Shown one piece after another: positions 47,874 through 56,043 of a DNA stretch of 64,000 nt (its first letter is position 1; each line of letters begins with the position of its first letter). This stretch comes from Arthrobacter pigmenti. Its GTDB lineage: Bacteria; Actinomycetota; Actinomycetes; Actinomycetales; Micrococcaceae. The stretch spans positions 1,302,001-1,366,000 of the forward strand of contig NZ_JAATJL010000001.1 of the NCBI RefSeq assembly GCF_011927905.1. Direction: 5' to 3'. The translations under genes were made by a program, and so were the position numbers. The notes beneath the pieces were generated by a model, which was not told where the DNA came from, searched no databases, and worked only from the letters and a program-made list of their open reading frames with translations.

Positions 47874-49211
47874 ATGACTGACGTGACAACACAGCAGACT
47901 GCCCATCCGACCACCACCGACACCGCTTCAACGAAGCAGCCGGAACCAGCTGGAAACGTTGAGCAGGCTGTGCACGCCGTTGCGGATCGCGCCAGGACTG
48001 CCTCACGGCTGATAGCGCGGGCAAACCGTGCCCACAAGGACAAGGCATTGCAGGCAATCGGCGAAGCTTTGGTAGCCCGCCGGGACGTCATCCTCCGCGC
48101 AAACGAGGTGGACCTCGAGGCCGGAGAAGCGAATGGCACATCCAAGGCCCTGCTTGACCGGCTAAGCCTCACCGAGGAACGGATCGCGGGCCTCGCCGCT
48201 GCCCTGGAGAACCTTGCCGGCCTGCCGGATCCCGTAGGAACTGTTGCCCGTGGGCAGACCCTGCCCAACGGCGTGCGCCTGCGTCAGGTACACGTACCCC
48301 TCGGCGTCGTCGCGGCCATCTATGAGGCGCGCCCCAACGTCACAGTTGATATCGCCGGACTGGCGCTGAAGAGCGGCAACGCCGTAATCCTTCGGGGTGG
48401 AAGCGCTGCCGCGAATACCAACGCCGCGCTGCTTGGGATCATCCGTGATGCCCTTGACCGCACCGGACTGCCGGCCGACGCCGTGCAGACCGTCGACGAG
48501 TACGGGCGGGAGGGGGCCAACGTCCTTATGAAGGCACGCGGCCGCGTGGATGTCCTGATCCCGCGCGGTGGCCACGACCTCATCCAGACCGTGGTCACGA
48601 ATGCCGCGGTTCCCGTCATCGAAACGGGTGAGGGCAACGTCCACATCTACCTCGATGAAGGCGCTGACGAGGAGATGGCAGTTGAGATCCTCCTCAACGC
48701 CAAGACGCAGCGTCCCAGTGTCTGCAACACGGTCGAGACGCTCCTGGTTCATAAGGACGCGCAGGCAGCGCCCGCAGTACTCAAGGCCCTGGCGGAAGCG
48801 GGGGTACGAATTCATGCAGACCCACGGATCCAGGAAGTCCTACCCAGCGGCGTGAGCGCGGAAACTGCCAACGACGACGACTGGGCGCGTGAATACATGG
48901 ACCTCGATATCGCGGTGGCAATGGTCGATTCCGTGGATGATGCGCTTGAGCACATCAGGACCTGGAGCAGCGGCCACACTGAGGCCATCATCACCAACAA
49001 CCTGGCCCGCTCGGAGCAATTCATTGCGGGGGTTGATTCAGCTGCGGTCATAGTGAACGCCTCTACACGCTTTACCGACGGCGGTGAGCTGGGACTCGGC
49101 GCCGAGGTGGGAATCTCCACACAGAAAATGCACGCACGCGGACCGATGGGCCTACGTGAATTGACCACCACCAAGTGGATCATCCAGGGCGACGGTCACA
49201 TCCGCCGGTAG
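47874..49211 (+). CDS. proA: Gamma-glutamyl phosphate reductase
   Basis: 445-residue aldehyde-dehydrogenase-family enzyme reducing glutamyl-5-phosphate to the semialdehyde with NADPH. Catalytic Cys284 is in QRPSVCNTVETL. VPLGVVAAIYEARPNVTVDIAG near 142-163 and LKSGNAVILRGGSAA near 166 are family motifs; HARGPMGLRELTT lies at the C-terminus. The first 30 residues are a Thr-rich extension. No Shine-Dalgarno is seen; a TAGAAT lies 6 nt upstream, implying a leaderless message. Confidence 0.95.
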   Translation: MTDVTTQQTAHPTTTDTASTKQPEPAGNVEQAVHAVADRARTASRLIARANRAHKDKALQAIGEALVARRDVILRANEVDLEAGEANGTSKALLDRLSLTEERIAGLAAALENLAGLPDPVGTVARGQTLPNGVRLRQVHVPLGVVAAIYEARPNVTVDIAGLALKSGNAVILRGGSAAANTNAALLGIIRDALDRTGLPADAVQTVDEYGREGANVLMKARGRVDVLIPRGGHDLIQTVVTNAAVPVIETGEGNVHIYLDEGADEEMAVEILLNAKTQRPSVCNTVETLLVHKDAQAAPAVLKALAEAGVRIHADPRIQEVLPSGVSAETANDDDWAREYMDLDIAVAMVDSVDDALEHIRTWSSGHTEAIITNNLARSEQFIAGVDSAAVIVNASTRFTDGGELGLGAEVGISTQKMHARGPMGLRELTTTKWIIQGDGHIRR

Positions 49212-49338
49212 CCGCCGGCCTGCCGGGCGGGGCGTGGGCGGTTCGAGCGCCGGAAAGTTAGCGCGTACCATAGTAGGGAACCAAGCGCTGGCCCGCGCCC
49301 GGTAGGCGGGCCCATCTATGATTGTCAAGGGGAGAAGA

Positions 49339-49575
49339 ATGCTGACCATCCTCAACGTCGCAGTCGTTGCAGGCGAGACCGCTGAACATCACACAGAGCT
49401 TCCCATGCCGGCCATCGCGTACGGCGGTATCATCATGGGTGCGCTTCTGCTGCTGATGTTCGCAACCATTGCCTTCACGAGTCTGGGCCACCGTCACGAG
49501 GCCGTAGAAGAACACGCCGACCCTCATCGCCAGCACCCGAACAAGCACGATCACGGCGAAGCCTCACAGCACTGA
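49339..49575 (+). CDS. Small single-span membrane protein with His-rich tail
   Basis: 78-residue protein from ATG 49339, with GGGGAGAAG a few bases upstream. One strongly hydrophobic helix spans about residues 25-48. The C-terminal 28 residues hold eight of the ten histidines ([18 protein letters not shown], then [10 protein letters not shown]), with acidic residues between, a possible divalent-metal-binding tail. I do not recognise a family. It sits between proA and nadD, 5 nt before nadD. Confidence 0.65.
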   Translation: MLTILNVAVVAGETAEHHTELPMPAIAYGGIIMGALLLLMFATIAFTSLGHRHEAVEEHADPHRQHPNKHDHGEASQH

Positions 49576-49580
49576 TTTCC

Positions 49581-50276
49581 TTGACTGTTCCTTCCGAAAC
49601 CACCGCCGGGCATGGGATCAGCCCGAACGCCCCGGCGCGCAAGGGGTCTTCCCGCTGGCGGTTGGGTGTCATGGGTGGAACGTTCGATCCCATTCACCAC
49701 GGACACCTGGTCGCAGCAAGCGAAGTAGCGGCCGCGTTCAATCTGGATGAGGTTGTCTTCGTGCCTACCGGGCAGCCCTGGCAGAAGAACGCCAAGGAGG
49801 TCAGCCCGGCTGAGCACCGCTATCTCATGACGGTGGTCGCCACGGCTTCGAACCCGAGTTTCACAGTGAGCAGGGTGGACATCGATCGTCCGGGGCCAAC
49901 CTACACGATCGATACTCTCCGGGACCTTAGGGCAACACGTCCGGATGCGGAGCTTTTCTTCATTACGGGAGCGGACGCCATGGCGCAGATCCTGTCCTGG
50001 AAGAATGTCGACGAGCTGTGGTCGCTGGCTCATTTCGTGGGGGTCACCAGGCCGGGTCACGAATTAACCAGTCGCGGCAAGGACGTAAGTCTCATGGAGG
50101 TGCCTGCAATGGCGATCTCCTCGACAGACTGCCGCCGACGGGTCTCCGCCGGAGAACCGGTGTGGTATTTGGTACCGGATGGTGTGGTCCAATACATCGC
50201 CAAGCACGGGCTCTACCGGAAAGAGGGATCCATCTCGGAGGATTCGTTCCAAATTGGCAAGTCCGTAACTACATGA
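49581..50276 (+). CDS. nadD: Nicotinate-nucleotide adenylyltransferase
   Basis: 231-residue NAD-biosynthesis enzyme that adenylates nicotinate mononucleotide. The nucleotidyl-transfer motif [12 protein letters not shown] begins near residue 32; [21 protein letters not shown] near 180-200 is the second ATP-binding motif. The start is uncertain: TTG 49581 is used here because the protein before GGTFDP in related actinobacteria is about 30 residues, but there is no good Shine-Dalgarno. ATG 49671 would start directly at the motif. Confidence 0.9.
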   Translation: MTVPSETTAGHGISPNAPARKGSSRWRLGVMGGTFDPIHHGHLVAASEVAAAFNLDEVVFVPTGQPWQKNAKEVSPAEHRYLMTVVATASNPSFTVSRVDIDRPGPTYTIDTLRDLRATRPDAELFFITGADAMAQILSWKNVDELWSLAHFVGVTRPGHELTSRGKDVSLMEVPAMAISSTDCRRRVSAGEPVWYLVPDGVVQYIAKHGLYRKEGSISEDSFQIGKSVTT

Positions 50277-50297
50277 CAACCATCGGGTGAAGAAGTA

Positions 50298-51479
50298 ATG
50301 AGCAATGGTCACGAGTCCGCACGAAGCCGGAGGTCCCTCCGGCAAGCGCGCGAGAGGCCTGCCGAGGATCAGTCGCAGTCCCCGGACGTGCGGGGACTGG
50401 AGCAACGCGGTTCTTCCGGTTCGGACAGCGCACCGGGACCGGTAGGCACAACAACCGAACGCCGAAGCCGTCGGGCAGCTAATGCGCCCGTGGACGCCCC
50501 GTCGCCAACGCAGCCGGGGGAACGTGTTTCCCAGGCGCGTGCCCGCAACCGCGAAACTCTTCGTAGCTACCGGGCCCTGGCCGACCAGCAGCAGGAACGG
50601 GAGCAGAACGTCCCCACCCGGCGTCAGCTTCGTCTCCAGCAGCAGGCGGCTGCCCGTGCACAAGATCAGCAAGCGTCTCCCTCCGAGGCTCCCACCGCTG
50701 CAGGTCCGCCGGACACCGATGCGGCTGAGCTCGGCGAGATGACGGTCGAACAGGCGCTTGCTGCGCGCCAGGCGATCATCGGGCAGGCTCAGAACCAGGT
50801 CGCGATGATGGAAGCGGCGGCGAAGGACGATCCGTTCTCCGTAGATCTGGAAATACTCGCGCAACAGAAGGCGCTTGCTGAACGCGCCGCGATCCTCAAC
50901 ACCCGTGCGCAGAAGATCCAGCAGCTTACGCAGGAGAACCGGCAGCGCAAGCCGGTGCTGAATGACCCCACAACGGCGCACAACCTTTCGATCGTTTCCC
51001 CGGTGGAGTTCGCGCGTGGTCCGCGGTCGGAGGATCCGTCCTCACCCGCACCGTCAACGTCGCACATCCCAGTGGTCACCGGTGCCATGCCGAAGCTTCA
51101 CGAAGGGCCCGGCGGAACGGTGGCTCCCGCCGTCGTACCGAAGAGTCCTGCCCCGCATGAGCGGGTGGTCCAGCCGGTGGTCACCGCCCCGGCCGTGCCC
51201 AGCCAGGAGCCGCTGTCCGCACTGTCCCCCGATTCCGCAGGGCGGTCCCGTGTGCTTGCGCAGGCAGAGGCTATGGTCCGCGAGCAGCGTCGGCCAGGCT
51301 CCGACGGCGCAACACCCATCCGAGCCCGCAGCGCTTACGGACTCGAGCCGCTCGATGCAATGACCGCAGGGCTGGCCCGTGTGCAACGCATGCGGATAGT
51401 GCAGTATTCAGTTGTTGGTTTGGGCGCCCTGGCGCTCATTACCGGAATCATGATGATTGTTGGCGGCTTTGGCGGCTGA
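50298..51479 (+). CDS. Hypothetical protein, disordered with C-terminal membrane anchor
   Basis: 393-residue protein of unknown function. The N-terminus is Arg/Ser/Gln-rich and disordered to about residue 145. Residues about 145-215 form a likely coiled coil (EMTVEQALAARQAIIGQAQ; ILAQQKALAERAAILNTRAQ). A Pro/Val/Ser-rich stretch follows. The last 22 residues are one hydrophobic helix (VVGLGALALITGIMMIVGG) with almost no tail, so it is probably tail-anchored and faces the cytoplasm. It lies between nadD and rsfS; the adjacency suggests a conserved actinobacterial position but no function. Confidence 0.75.
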   Translation: MSNGHESARSRRSLRQARERPAEDQSQSPDVRGLEQRGSSGSDSAPGPVGTTTERRSRRAANAPVDAPSPTQPGERVSQARARNRETLRSYRALADQQQEREQNVPTRRQLRLQQQAAARAQDQQASPSEAPTAAGPPDTDAAELGEMTVEQALAARQAIIGQAQNQVAMMEAAAKDDPFSVDLEILAQQKALAERAAILNTRAQKIQQLTQENRQRKPVLNDPTTAHNLSIVSPVEFARGPRSEDPSSPAPSTSHIPVVTGAMPKLHEGPGGTVAPAVVPKSPAPHERVVQPVVTAPAVPSQEPLSALSPDSAGRSRVLAQAEAMVREQRRPGSDGATPIRARSAYGLEPLDAMTAGLARVQRMRIVQYSVVGLGALALITGIMMIVGGFGG

Positions 51480-51497
51480 CCACACTTTAGGAGATCA

Positions 51498-51890
51498 GTG
51501 AGCGCATCGGAATCGTCCATCGCGATTGCCCGCACCGCAGCACGCGCGGCGTCGGAGAAAATTGCCCAGGACATCGTGGCCATGGACGTCAGTGAGCGCC
51601 TGGCTATCACCGACGTATTTCTCGTTGCCTCGGCGCCGAGTGAGCGACAGGTAAACGCCATCGTTGACGGCATCGAGGAGGAGCTGGCCAAGCAGGACCT
51701 CAAACCGGTCCGTCGGGAAGGGCGAAGCGAAGGACGCTGGGTGCTGCTCGACTACGCCGAAGTGGTGATCCACGTGCAGCATCAGGAAGACCGCGTGTTC
51801 TATGCGCTTGAGCGCCTATGGGGCGACTGCCCGGCCGTGGATCTCCAGCTTGACGACGCCGTGCGTACCGGCGTCGGAGAGACTGAGTGA
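51498..51890 (+). CDS. rsfS: Ribosomal silencing factor RsfS
   Basis: 130-residue protein that binds L14 on the 50S subunit and blocks joining of subunits during starvation. Family stretches: AQDIVAMDVSERLAITDVFLVAS near 22-44 and GRWVLLDYAEVVIHVQHQEDRVFYALERLWGD near 76-105. The GTG start has TTAGGAGAT about 5 nt upstream. The last four bases overlap the phosphatase start. Confidence 0.95.
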   Translation: MSASESSIAIARTAARAASEKIAQDIVAMDVSERLAITDVFLVASAPSERQVNAIVDGIEEELAKQDLKPVRREGRSEGRWVLLDYAEVVIHVQHQEDRVFYALERLWGDCPAVDLQLDDAVRTGVGETE

Positions 51891-52585
51891 GTTCACAGAC
51901 TGCCGACACGGCAGCCGGGGACTCACGGCCAACAGCACGGCGAATCATCTTCTGGCGGCACGGACGTACGGAATGGAACGCCCGGCGTCTGTTTCAGGGG
52001 CAGGAAGATATCCCGCTCGATGATCTCGGACGCAGGCAGGCTGCTGAGGCCGCCGCCGAGTTGAAGCATTTCTCCCCGTCACTCATCGTTTCTTCGGATT
52101 TGACCCGTGCCTACGACACGGCGGCCGAGTTGGGTGCGCTCACCGGGCTGTCCGTTGAGGCTGATGCCCGGTTCAGGGAAACGTATGCGGGCCGGTGGCA
52201 GGGACTAGCCTTCGATGAGATCAATAGACGATTTCCCGAGGAGCAGCAGCTCTGGCACGAGGGCGACCCCACGATTGGTGCAGGCGGTGGGGAGAGCCGG
52301 GTTGAGGTCGGCACGCGCATGACCGACGGCACTAACGACGCCGTGTCCCGCCTCGAATCCGGACAGACGGCGATCATCGTGAGCCACGGTGGTGCCATCC
52401 GTGCAGGGGTTGCCGCGCTCATGGGCATTGCACCGGAAATCTGGGGATCGCTCAGCGGGGTGGCGAACTGCCACTGGACCGTGCTTGAGGAGCTCAGTCC
52501 CGCGTACATCCGATCTTCAAGTTGGCAATTGACCGAGCACAATGTCGGGTTGGCGTCGATGCCTTCCACACCCCTGGAAGGCTAG
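51887..52585 (+). CDS. Histidine phosphatase family protein
   Basis: 232-residue phosphoglycerate-mutase-like phosphatase. Catalytic RHG occurs in FWRHGRTEWNARR near residue 22, with SSDLTRAYDTAAEL near 66, the proton donor Glu in FRETYAGRWQGLAF near 88, and SHGGAIRAGVAAL near 166. The substrate is unknown. The GTG start overlaps the rsfS stop, so the genes are translationally coupled. An 8-bp inverted repeat, GCCTTCCA (52561-52568) with TGGAAGGC (52575-52582), ends at the stop codon and may slow or end transcription. Confidence 0.9.
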   Translation: MSSQTADTAAGDSRPTARRIIFWRHGRTEWNARRLFQGQEDIPLDDLGRRQAAEAAAELKHFSPSLIVSSDLTRAYDTAAELGALTGLSVEADARFRETYAGRWQGLAFDEINRRFPEEQQLWHEGDPTIGAGGGESRVEVGTRMTDGTNDAVSRLESGQTAIIVSHGGAIRAGVAALMGIAPEIWGSLSGVANCHWTVLEELSPAYIRSSSWQLTEHNVGLASMPSTPLEG

Positions 52586-52604
52586 GAAAGCGCCGTTGCC
52601 GATT

Positions 52605-52632
52605 TTGCGGGGGCTCGAAAATTTACTACACT
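52605..52632 (+). promoter_or_regulatory. Candidate tRNA-Ala promoter
   Basis: TTGCGG (52605-52610), 16-nt spacer, TACACT (52627-52632), about 47 nt before the tRNA 5' end. Confidence 0.55.
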
Positions 52633-52679
52633 GAACAAGTTGCTTCGGCCGCTTTCGGCTCAATGTGACAACTGATTTT

Positions 52680-52755
52680 GGGGCTGTGGCGCAGCTGGTA
52701 GCGCACCTGCATGGCATGCAGGGGGTCAGGGGTTCGAGTCCCCTCAGCTCCACCA
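52680..52755 (+). tRNA. tRNA-Ala, anticodon GGC
   Basis: 76 nt including an encoded CCA (52753-52755). Acceptor stem GGGGCTG (52680-52686) pairs with CAGCTCC (52745-52751, one G-T pair). Anticodon stem CCTGC (52706-52710) with GCAGG (52718-52722) around ATGGCAT; anticodon GGC is 52713-52715. The T-loop GGTTCGAGTCC is canonical. It forms the boundary between conserved chromosome and the island. Confidence 0.97.
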
Positions 52756-52814
52756 TATTGACCTTATTCGAACCATCGACATCATGGATACCGTCGAGTA
52801 GGTCTTCAACGTAT

Positions 52815-52855
52815 ACCAAAAGGGAATCACCAGATCTGGTGGTTCCCTTTTTGGT
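52815..52855 (+). terminator. Intrinsic terminator after tRNA-Ala
   Basis: AAAAGGGAATCACC (52818-52831) pairs with the segment at 52838-52851 (one T-G pair), around a 6-nt loop; CACCAGATCTGGTG at the tip is a perfect palindrome, and a T-run follows. It works in both directions. Confidence 0.9.
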
Positions 52856-52919
52856 GGTACGCCCAGCATGGACATTTGCTTGGAGGTGAAAGTCCTCTGG
52901 AGGAGAAGGTGGTTTAACT

Positions 52920-54384
52920 CTAGCTGAAGGCAATTGCGTGATTGGATTCGACGCTTTCCAGCTGGTCGCGGACCCTGGTGCGCTGGCGCTCAATGTCGGT
53001 CAGCCGGATGCGGATTTTTTCTTTGGCGATGGTGCCGTCGGCGGCGAGATCGAGCAGGTTCTCTTCCTTGGAAGCGCATTCCTTCAGCGTCGCGGCAAGC
53101 TGCTTTTGGAGGAGCAGATTGGCCGCCTCCTTCTCGCGAAGGGCCTCCCGGATGCGTGTCCGGGCGAGGTCGAGGAAGTCTGGCGTGAACTGGAGTTTGC
53201 CATATTCACGTATCACGGCGTCTTCAAGCCGGGCGGTGCTGATGTGGCTGCTGGAGCAGTCTTTGACTGTTCGGCCGGCGCAGAAGAAATACAAGTATTC
53301 GTTGCCGCTGCGGCCGATCGAGCGTTGGATGACCATGCGATGGACGATGCCGCGCTTGTGGCAGTTGTCGCAGAACAGCGTGCCCTTGAGTTAGTGCTCG
53401 TGCACGCGTCGGCGTTCCCCGGCCACCCCGCGGGCTGTCCAGTAACCGCTGGACCTTATCGAAGAGTTCGTCGGAGACGAGGGCTTCGTGGCGTCCGGGA
53501 TGTTCGGCTCCGTCCAAGGTGATGATTCCGCAGTAGTAGCGGTCTCGGAGCAGGCGCGAGAAGTATGTGGGAGCGATCGCCTTGGATGGACGCTTAGCAG
53601 TTGGTTTGGTGGTGAGCCACTGTCCTCCATCGTCTCGGACAGGTCGATAAAGGTGTAGTCGCCGGTGGCGTAGAGCTCAAAGGCTTGCCGGATGAGCGGG
53701 GCCCCGGATTTCGTCGACGGCCACCGAGCGGACCTCGCGTCCTTCGAAGTACTCCCTGACGTTGAGGTACCCGACGGGTGCCCGCCCGATCGTGCCACCT
53801 TTCTTCGCCTTTTGGGCCATCTTGTATTTGATGTCGGCGCCGTCTTCGGCGGAGCGGTATTCGTTGAAGGCGGCGAGGAGGCCGTGCATGAGCTGGCCGA
53901 CAGGGCTGGCGTCAATCGACTCGGTGGCGCTGATCAGGGTGACTCCGCGCTTCTTGAGGTCGGCCATGACGATCGCGTCATCGGTGCGATTGCGTGCGAA
54001 GCGGGAAAGTTTATAGACGACGACGTAGTCTACGTCCCTGTCTGCGCGGACACGGCGCAGCATTTCCTGGAAGGCGACGCGTTTGGTCATCTCGGTGGCG
54101 CTTCGGCCAGGTTCGATGTATTCGGTGACGACCGTCAGGCCCATTTGCACGACTTTGCGCAGGCAGGCTTCCCGTTGGACGGGAATCGAGATGCCTTCCG
54201 GATCGTAGTCGGTGTTGACCTGCCCCTTTGACGAAACCCTAAGGTAGAGGACTGCCCTGGTCCCCGGCGGCGCGTCGTGGTTGAGCGCCATGAAGTCCAG
54301 ATCTTCGGCGCCTGTCCGGTCGACGATGTCCTGGACCATGGTGTCAGTGTCGCGGTAGGCGCTCATTGGGGCTATTGAATTCAT
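52920..54384 (-). pseudogene. Large serine recombinase (integrase), frameshifted and interrupted
   Basis: Remnant of a phiC31-type serine integrase. The intact start (ATG 54384, GGAGA 7 nt upstream) encodes the resolvase domain, with catalytic Ser51 in LYLRVSSKGQ and later KLSRFARNRTDDAI. Similarity then jumps frame at least three times: near 53700 (G/C-run CGGGGCCCCG), near 53635 (after LSETM, resuming at GGQWLTTKPTA), and near 53437 (after RLLDS). A TAA at 53391-53393 further breaks the reading frame, in the place of a residue between RRRVHEH and LKGTLFCDNC. The zinc-ribbon (CDNC...FFC...C) and coiled-coil end lie in 52920-53336. With four lesions, the protein should be inactive unless these are sequencing errors. 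Confidence 0.88.
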
Positions 54385-54616
54385 TGCAGATCTCCAGTTA
54401 GGCGTCTTAGACAATAGCTCGAATGGCCCGGGAATGGAACGAAGAATGTATATTCTGCAACGTTATTCCGATCCTTCGTGGGCAGGCATCGGGTAGTGCC
54501 GTGGATAACTAATTATTGAATACATGGACGGCACCATTTCTGGTCTCGATGATTTCCCATGCTTCCTTGTATCTTTCCCTGATACACGATCGATCGAATT
54601 CCAGTGGGCAATATCG
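54385..54616. other. AT-richer gap between integrase remnant and TetR gene, 232 nt
   Basis: No gene seen. It is lower in GC than its surroundings. It includes the palindrome-like AGAAT-GTAT-ATTCT (54443-54456) and a repeated GAATGG. Being next to the integrase 5' end, it is where an attachment site might be, but none is recognisable. Confidence 0.35.
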
Positions 54617-55237
54617 TCAGCCAACTTTGCGTGCGAGGTCCCGCTGGGGGCCCGCCGGTGCATCGTTGCCGGGCGCCAGGAACGGGATCGCCGCGAGGTA
54701 ATTCTCGACAAGGTACACGGCGTTGAGCGGCTGCCGGTCCTGAACGAGCAGATGCCCCGACAGCTCCAGCGTGGCGGCACCGTGTGCGAATGCGCGGATG
54801 GCGGCTGCGAGGACCCACGGGTCACCTTTGGGGAGGGAAGCCTCGTCCTGGCAGCGGACTATCAGCTCGACAAGCAGCTCGGCGGCCCGGTCGGCCGCTC
54901 GTCGAAGCTCATCGCTCTCGCTCTCCCAGGTGCTGAACACGAGCTTGAAACGTTCCGGTCTTTCTTGCGCCCACGAGACATAATGCCGAATCGCGTGCCA
55001 CAGCATGTCCCATGCAGTGAGGGTTTCGCGGGGTAGGTCCTCCACTGTCCGCTCTAGAGCGCGCAGTTCCTGCGTCGCGATGGCTGCGAGCAGCGCAGAT
55101 TTGCTGGCGAAGTATAGGTACGGCGCAGTGCGTGACACGCCCGCTATCCGGCCCACTTCACGGAGCGTCACGTTCTCGGGTCCACCCTTGTCGAGCAGCG
55201 TGATTGCAGCTTCCAAGAGTGGTTCACGTAGGTTCAT
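54617..55237 (-). CDS. TetR family transcriptional regulator
   Basis: 206-residue regulator, last gene of the PKS operon. I choose ATG 55237, which forms an ATGA overlap with the phosphopantetheinyl transferase stop; the longer frame to 55315 runs into that gene. The DNA-binding helix-turn-helix is REVGRIAGVSRTAPYLYFASKSALLAA near residues 28-54. The C-terminal ligand domain has the W-x-x-x-x-H/Y pattern of the TetR_C family (WDMLWHAIRHYVSW). Coupled translation with the biosynthetic genes suggests it regulates the cluster, perhaps sensing its product; the operator is outside the window or not recognisable. Confidence 0.88.
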   Translation of the reverse strand: MNLREPLLEAAITLLDKGGPENVTLREVGRIAGVSRTAPYLYFASKSALLAAIATQELRALERTVEDLPRETLTAWDMLWHAIRHYVSWAQERPERFKLVFSTWESESDELRRAADRAAELLVELIVRCQDEASLPKGDPWVLAAAIRAFAHGAATLELSGHLLVQDRQPLNAVYLVENYLAAIPFLAPGNDAPAGPQRDLARKVG

Positions 55238-56043
55238 GACTTCATCCGTTCCCGGAGCCGTGGTTCGGCCCCATTGCTCCACGGTACATCTCTTCGACTG
55301 ATCCCGACCCACCACAAACGCTGCATTGAACTAGTTGCGTCGGTCTCAATCATGTTGACGCGGTCGCTGCGTCGACAGGGTGTGGCCGCGGCGAGGACGA
55401 CCTCGTCACCTAGGTGAGCGATGCCCGATATCGCGGGTAGCCGAGCGTAGCGCACCTCGTACGTGTCGTCGGCTATGAGGCCGATCTCGGCGACTTCGAG
55501 GACGCCGGAGGCGACCACCAGCCCCGTCCTCAGTGTCTTCCCCGCGGCCTCTCGCGCTGTCCACACTATGAGGGCGGCGTCCGCGGGTGCGAGGTTGGCC
55601 GCGGTTGCAGCCTCCGTTTCGCGCGCGGACAGGGCCCGTATCAGCGCAGCCTGGGATGTTGACGGGCGCGGCTCTACATCGACCCCAATGGGGCGTCCGC
55701 ATTCGGAGACAGCCGCGGCCGCCCATCCTGGACAGTGGGCGATTGATACGCGGGCGATTTCGCCACGATCCTGGCCATAGGAGCGCAGCGCGATTGGCCC
55801 ACCAAGTGGCCCTCGCAGCACCTCGGTATGTGCCGCAGTTTCGCCGGGACGCCAGGCCTCAAGCGCGTGATGCGCGGCACCGCGACCCGACCGGTATGCA
55901 GCGTGCCGCTCGGCGCTCATCCGCTCGCGGAACTTAGTCTGCTCCTCGACCTCCTGTGCCCCCGATGGGATGTATTGGGCCGAAGCTGTGGCGTCTGAGA
56001 GGACGACGGCTCCTGCGATCCGCGGATGGACCGGGTCAGTCAT
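55234..56043 (-). CDS. 4'-phosphopantetheinyl transferase, Sfp type
   Basis: 269-residue enzyme that moves phosphopantetheine from CoA to the serine of carrier proteins. GVDVEPR near residue 131 supplies the Mg-binding acidic pair, and WTAREAAGKTLRTG near 170 corresponds to the W-x-x-K-E-A-x-x-K motif with Arg for the first Lys. ATG 56043 overlaps the upstream SDR stop by 8 nt; the longer frame to 56151 is within the SDR gene. A basic 50-residue tail extends past the usual fold. It should activate the ACPs of the adjacent PKS proteins. Confidence 0.88.
   Translation of the reverse strand: MTDPVHPRIAGAVVLSDATASAQYIPSGAQEVEEQTKFRERMSAERHAAYRSGRGAAHHALEAWRPGETAAHTEVLRGPLGGPIALRSYGQDRGEIARVSIAHCPGWAAAAVSECGRPIGVDVEPRPSTSQAALIRALSARETEAATAANLAPADAALIVWTAREAAGKTLRTGLVVASGVLEVAEIGLIADDTYEVRYARLPAISGIAHLGDEVVLAAATPCRRSDRVNMIETDATSSMQRLWWVGISRRDVPWSNGAEPRLRERMKS

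Noticed and set aside
53224-53517. Separate small gene of 97 codons within the integrase region
   Set aside because: Its first 31 residues continue the recombinase domain and the rest is out of frame, so it is a fragment of the pseudogene.
54524-55036. 170-codon plus-strand frame opposite the TetR gene
   Set aside because: Antisense shadow; the minus strand encodes a clear TetR helix-turn-helix coupled to the upstream gene.
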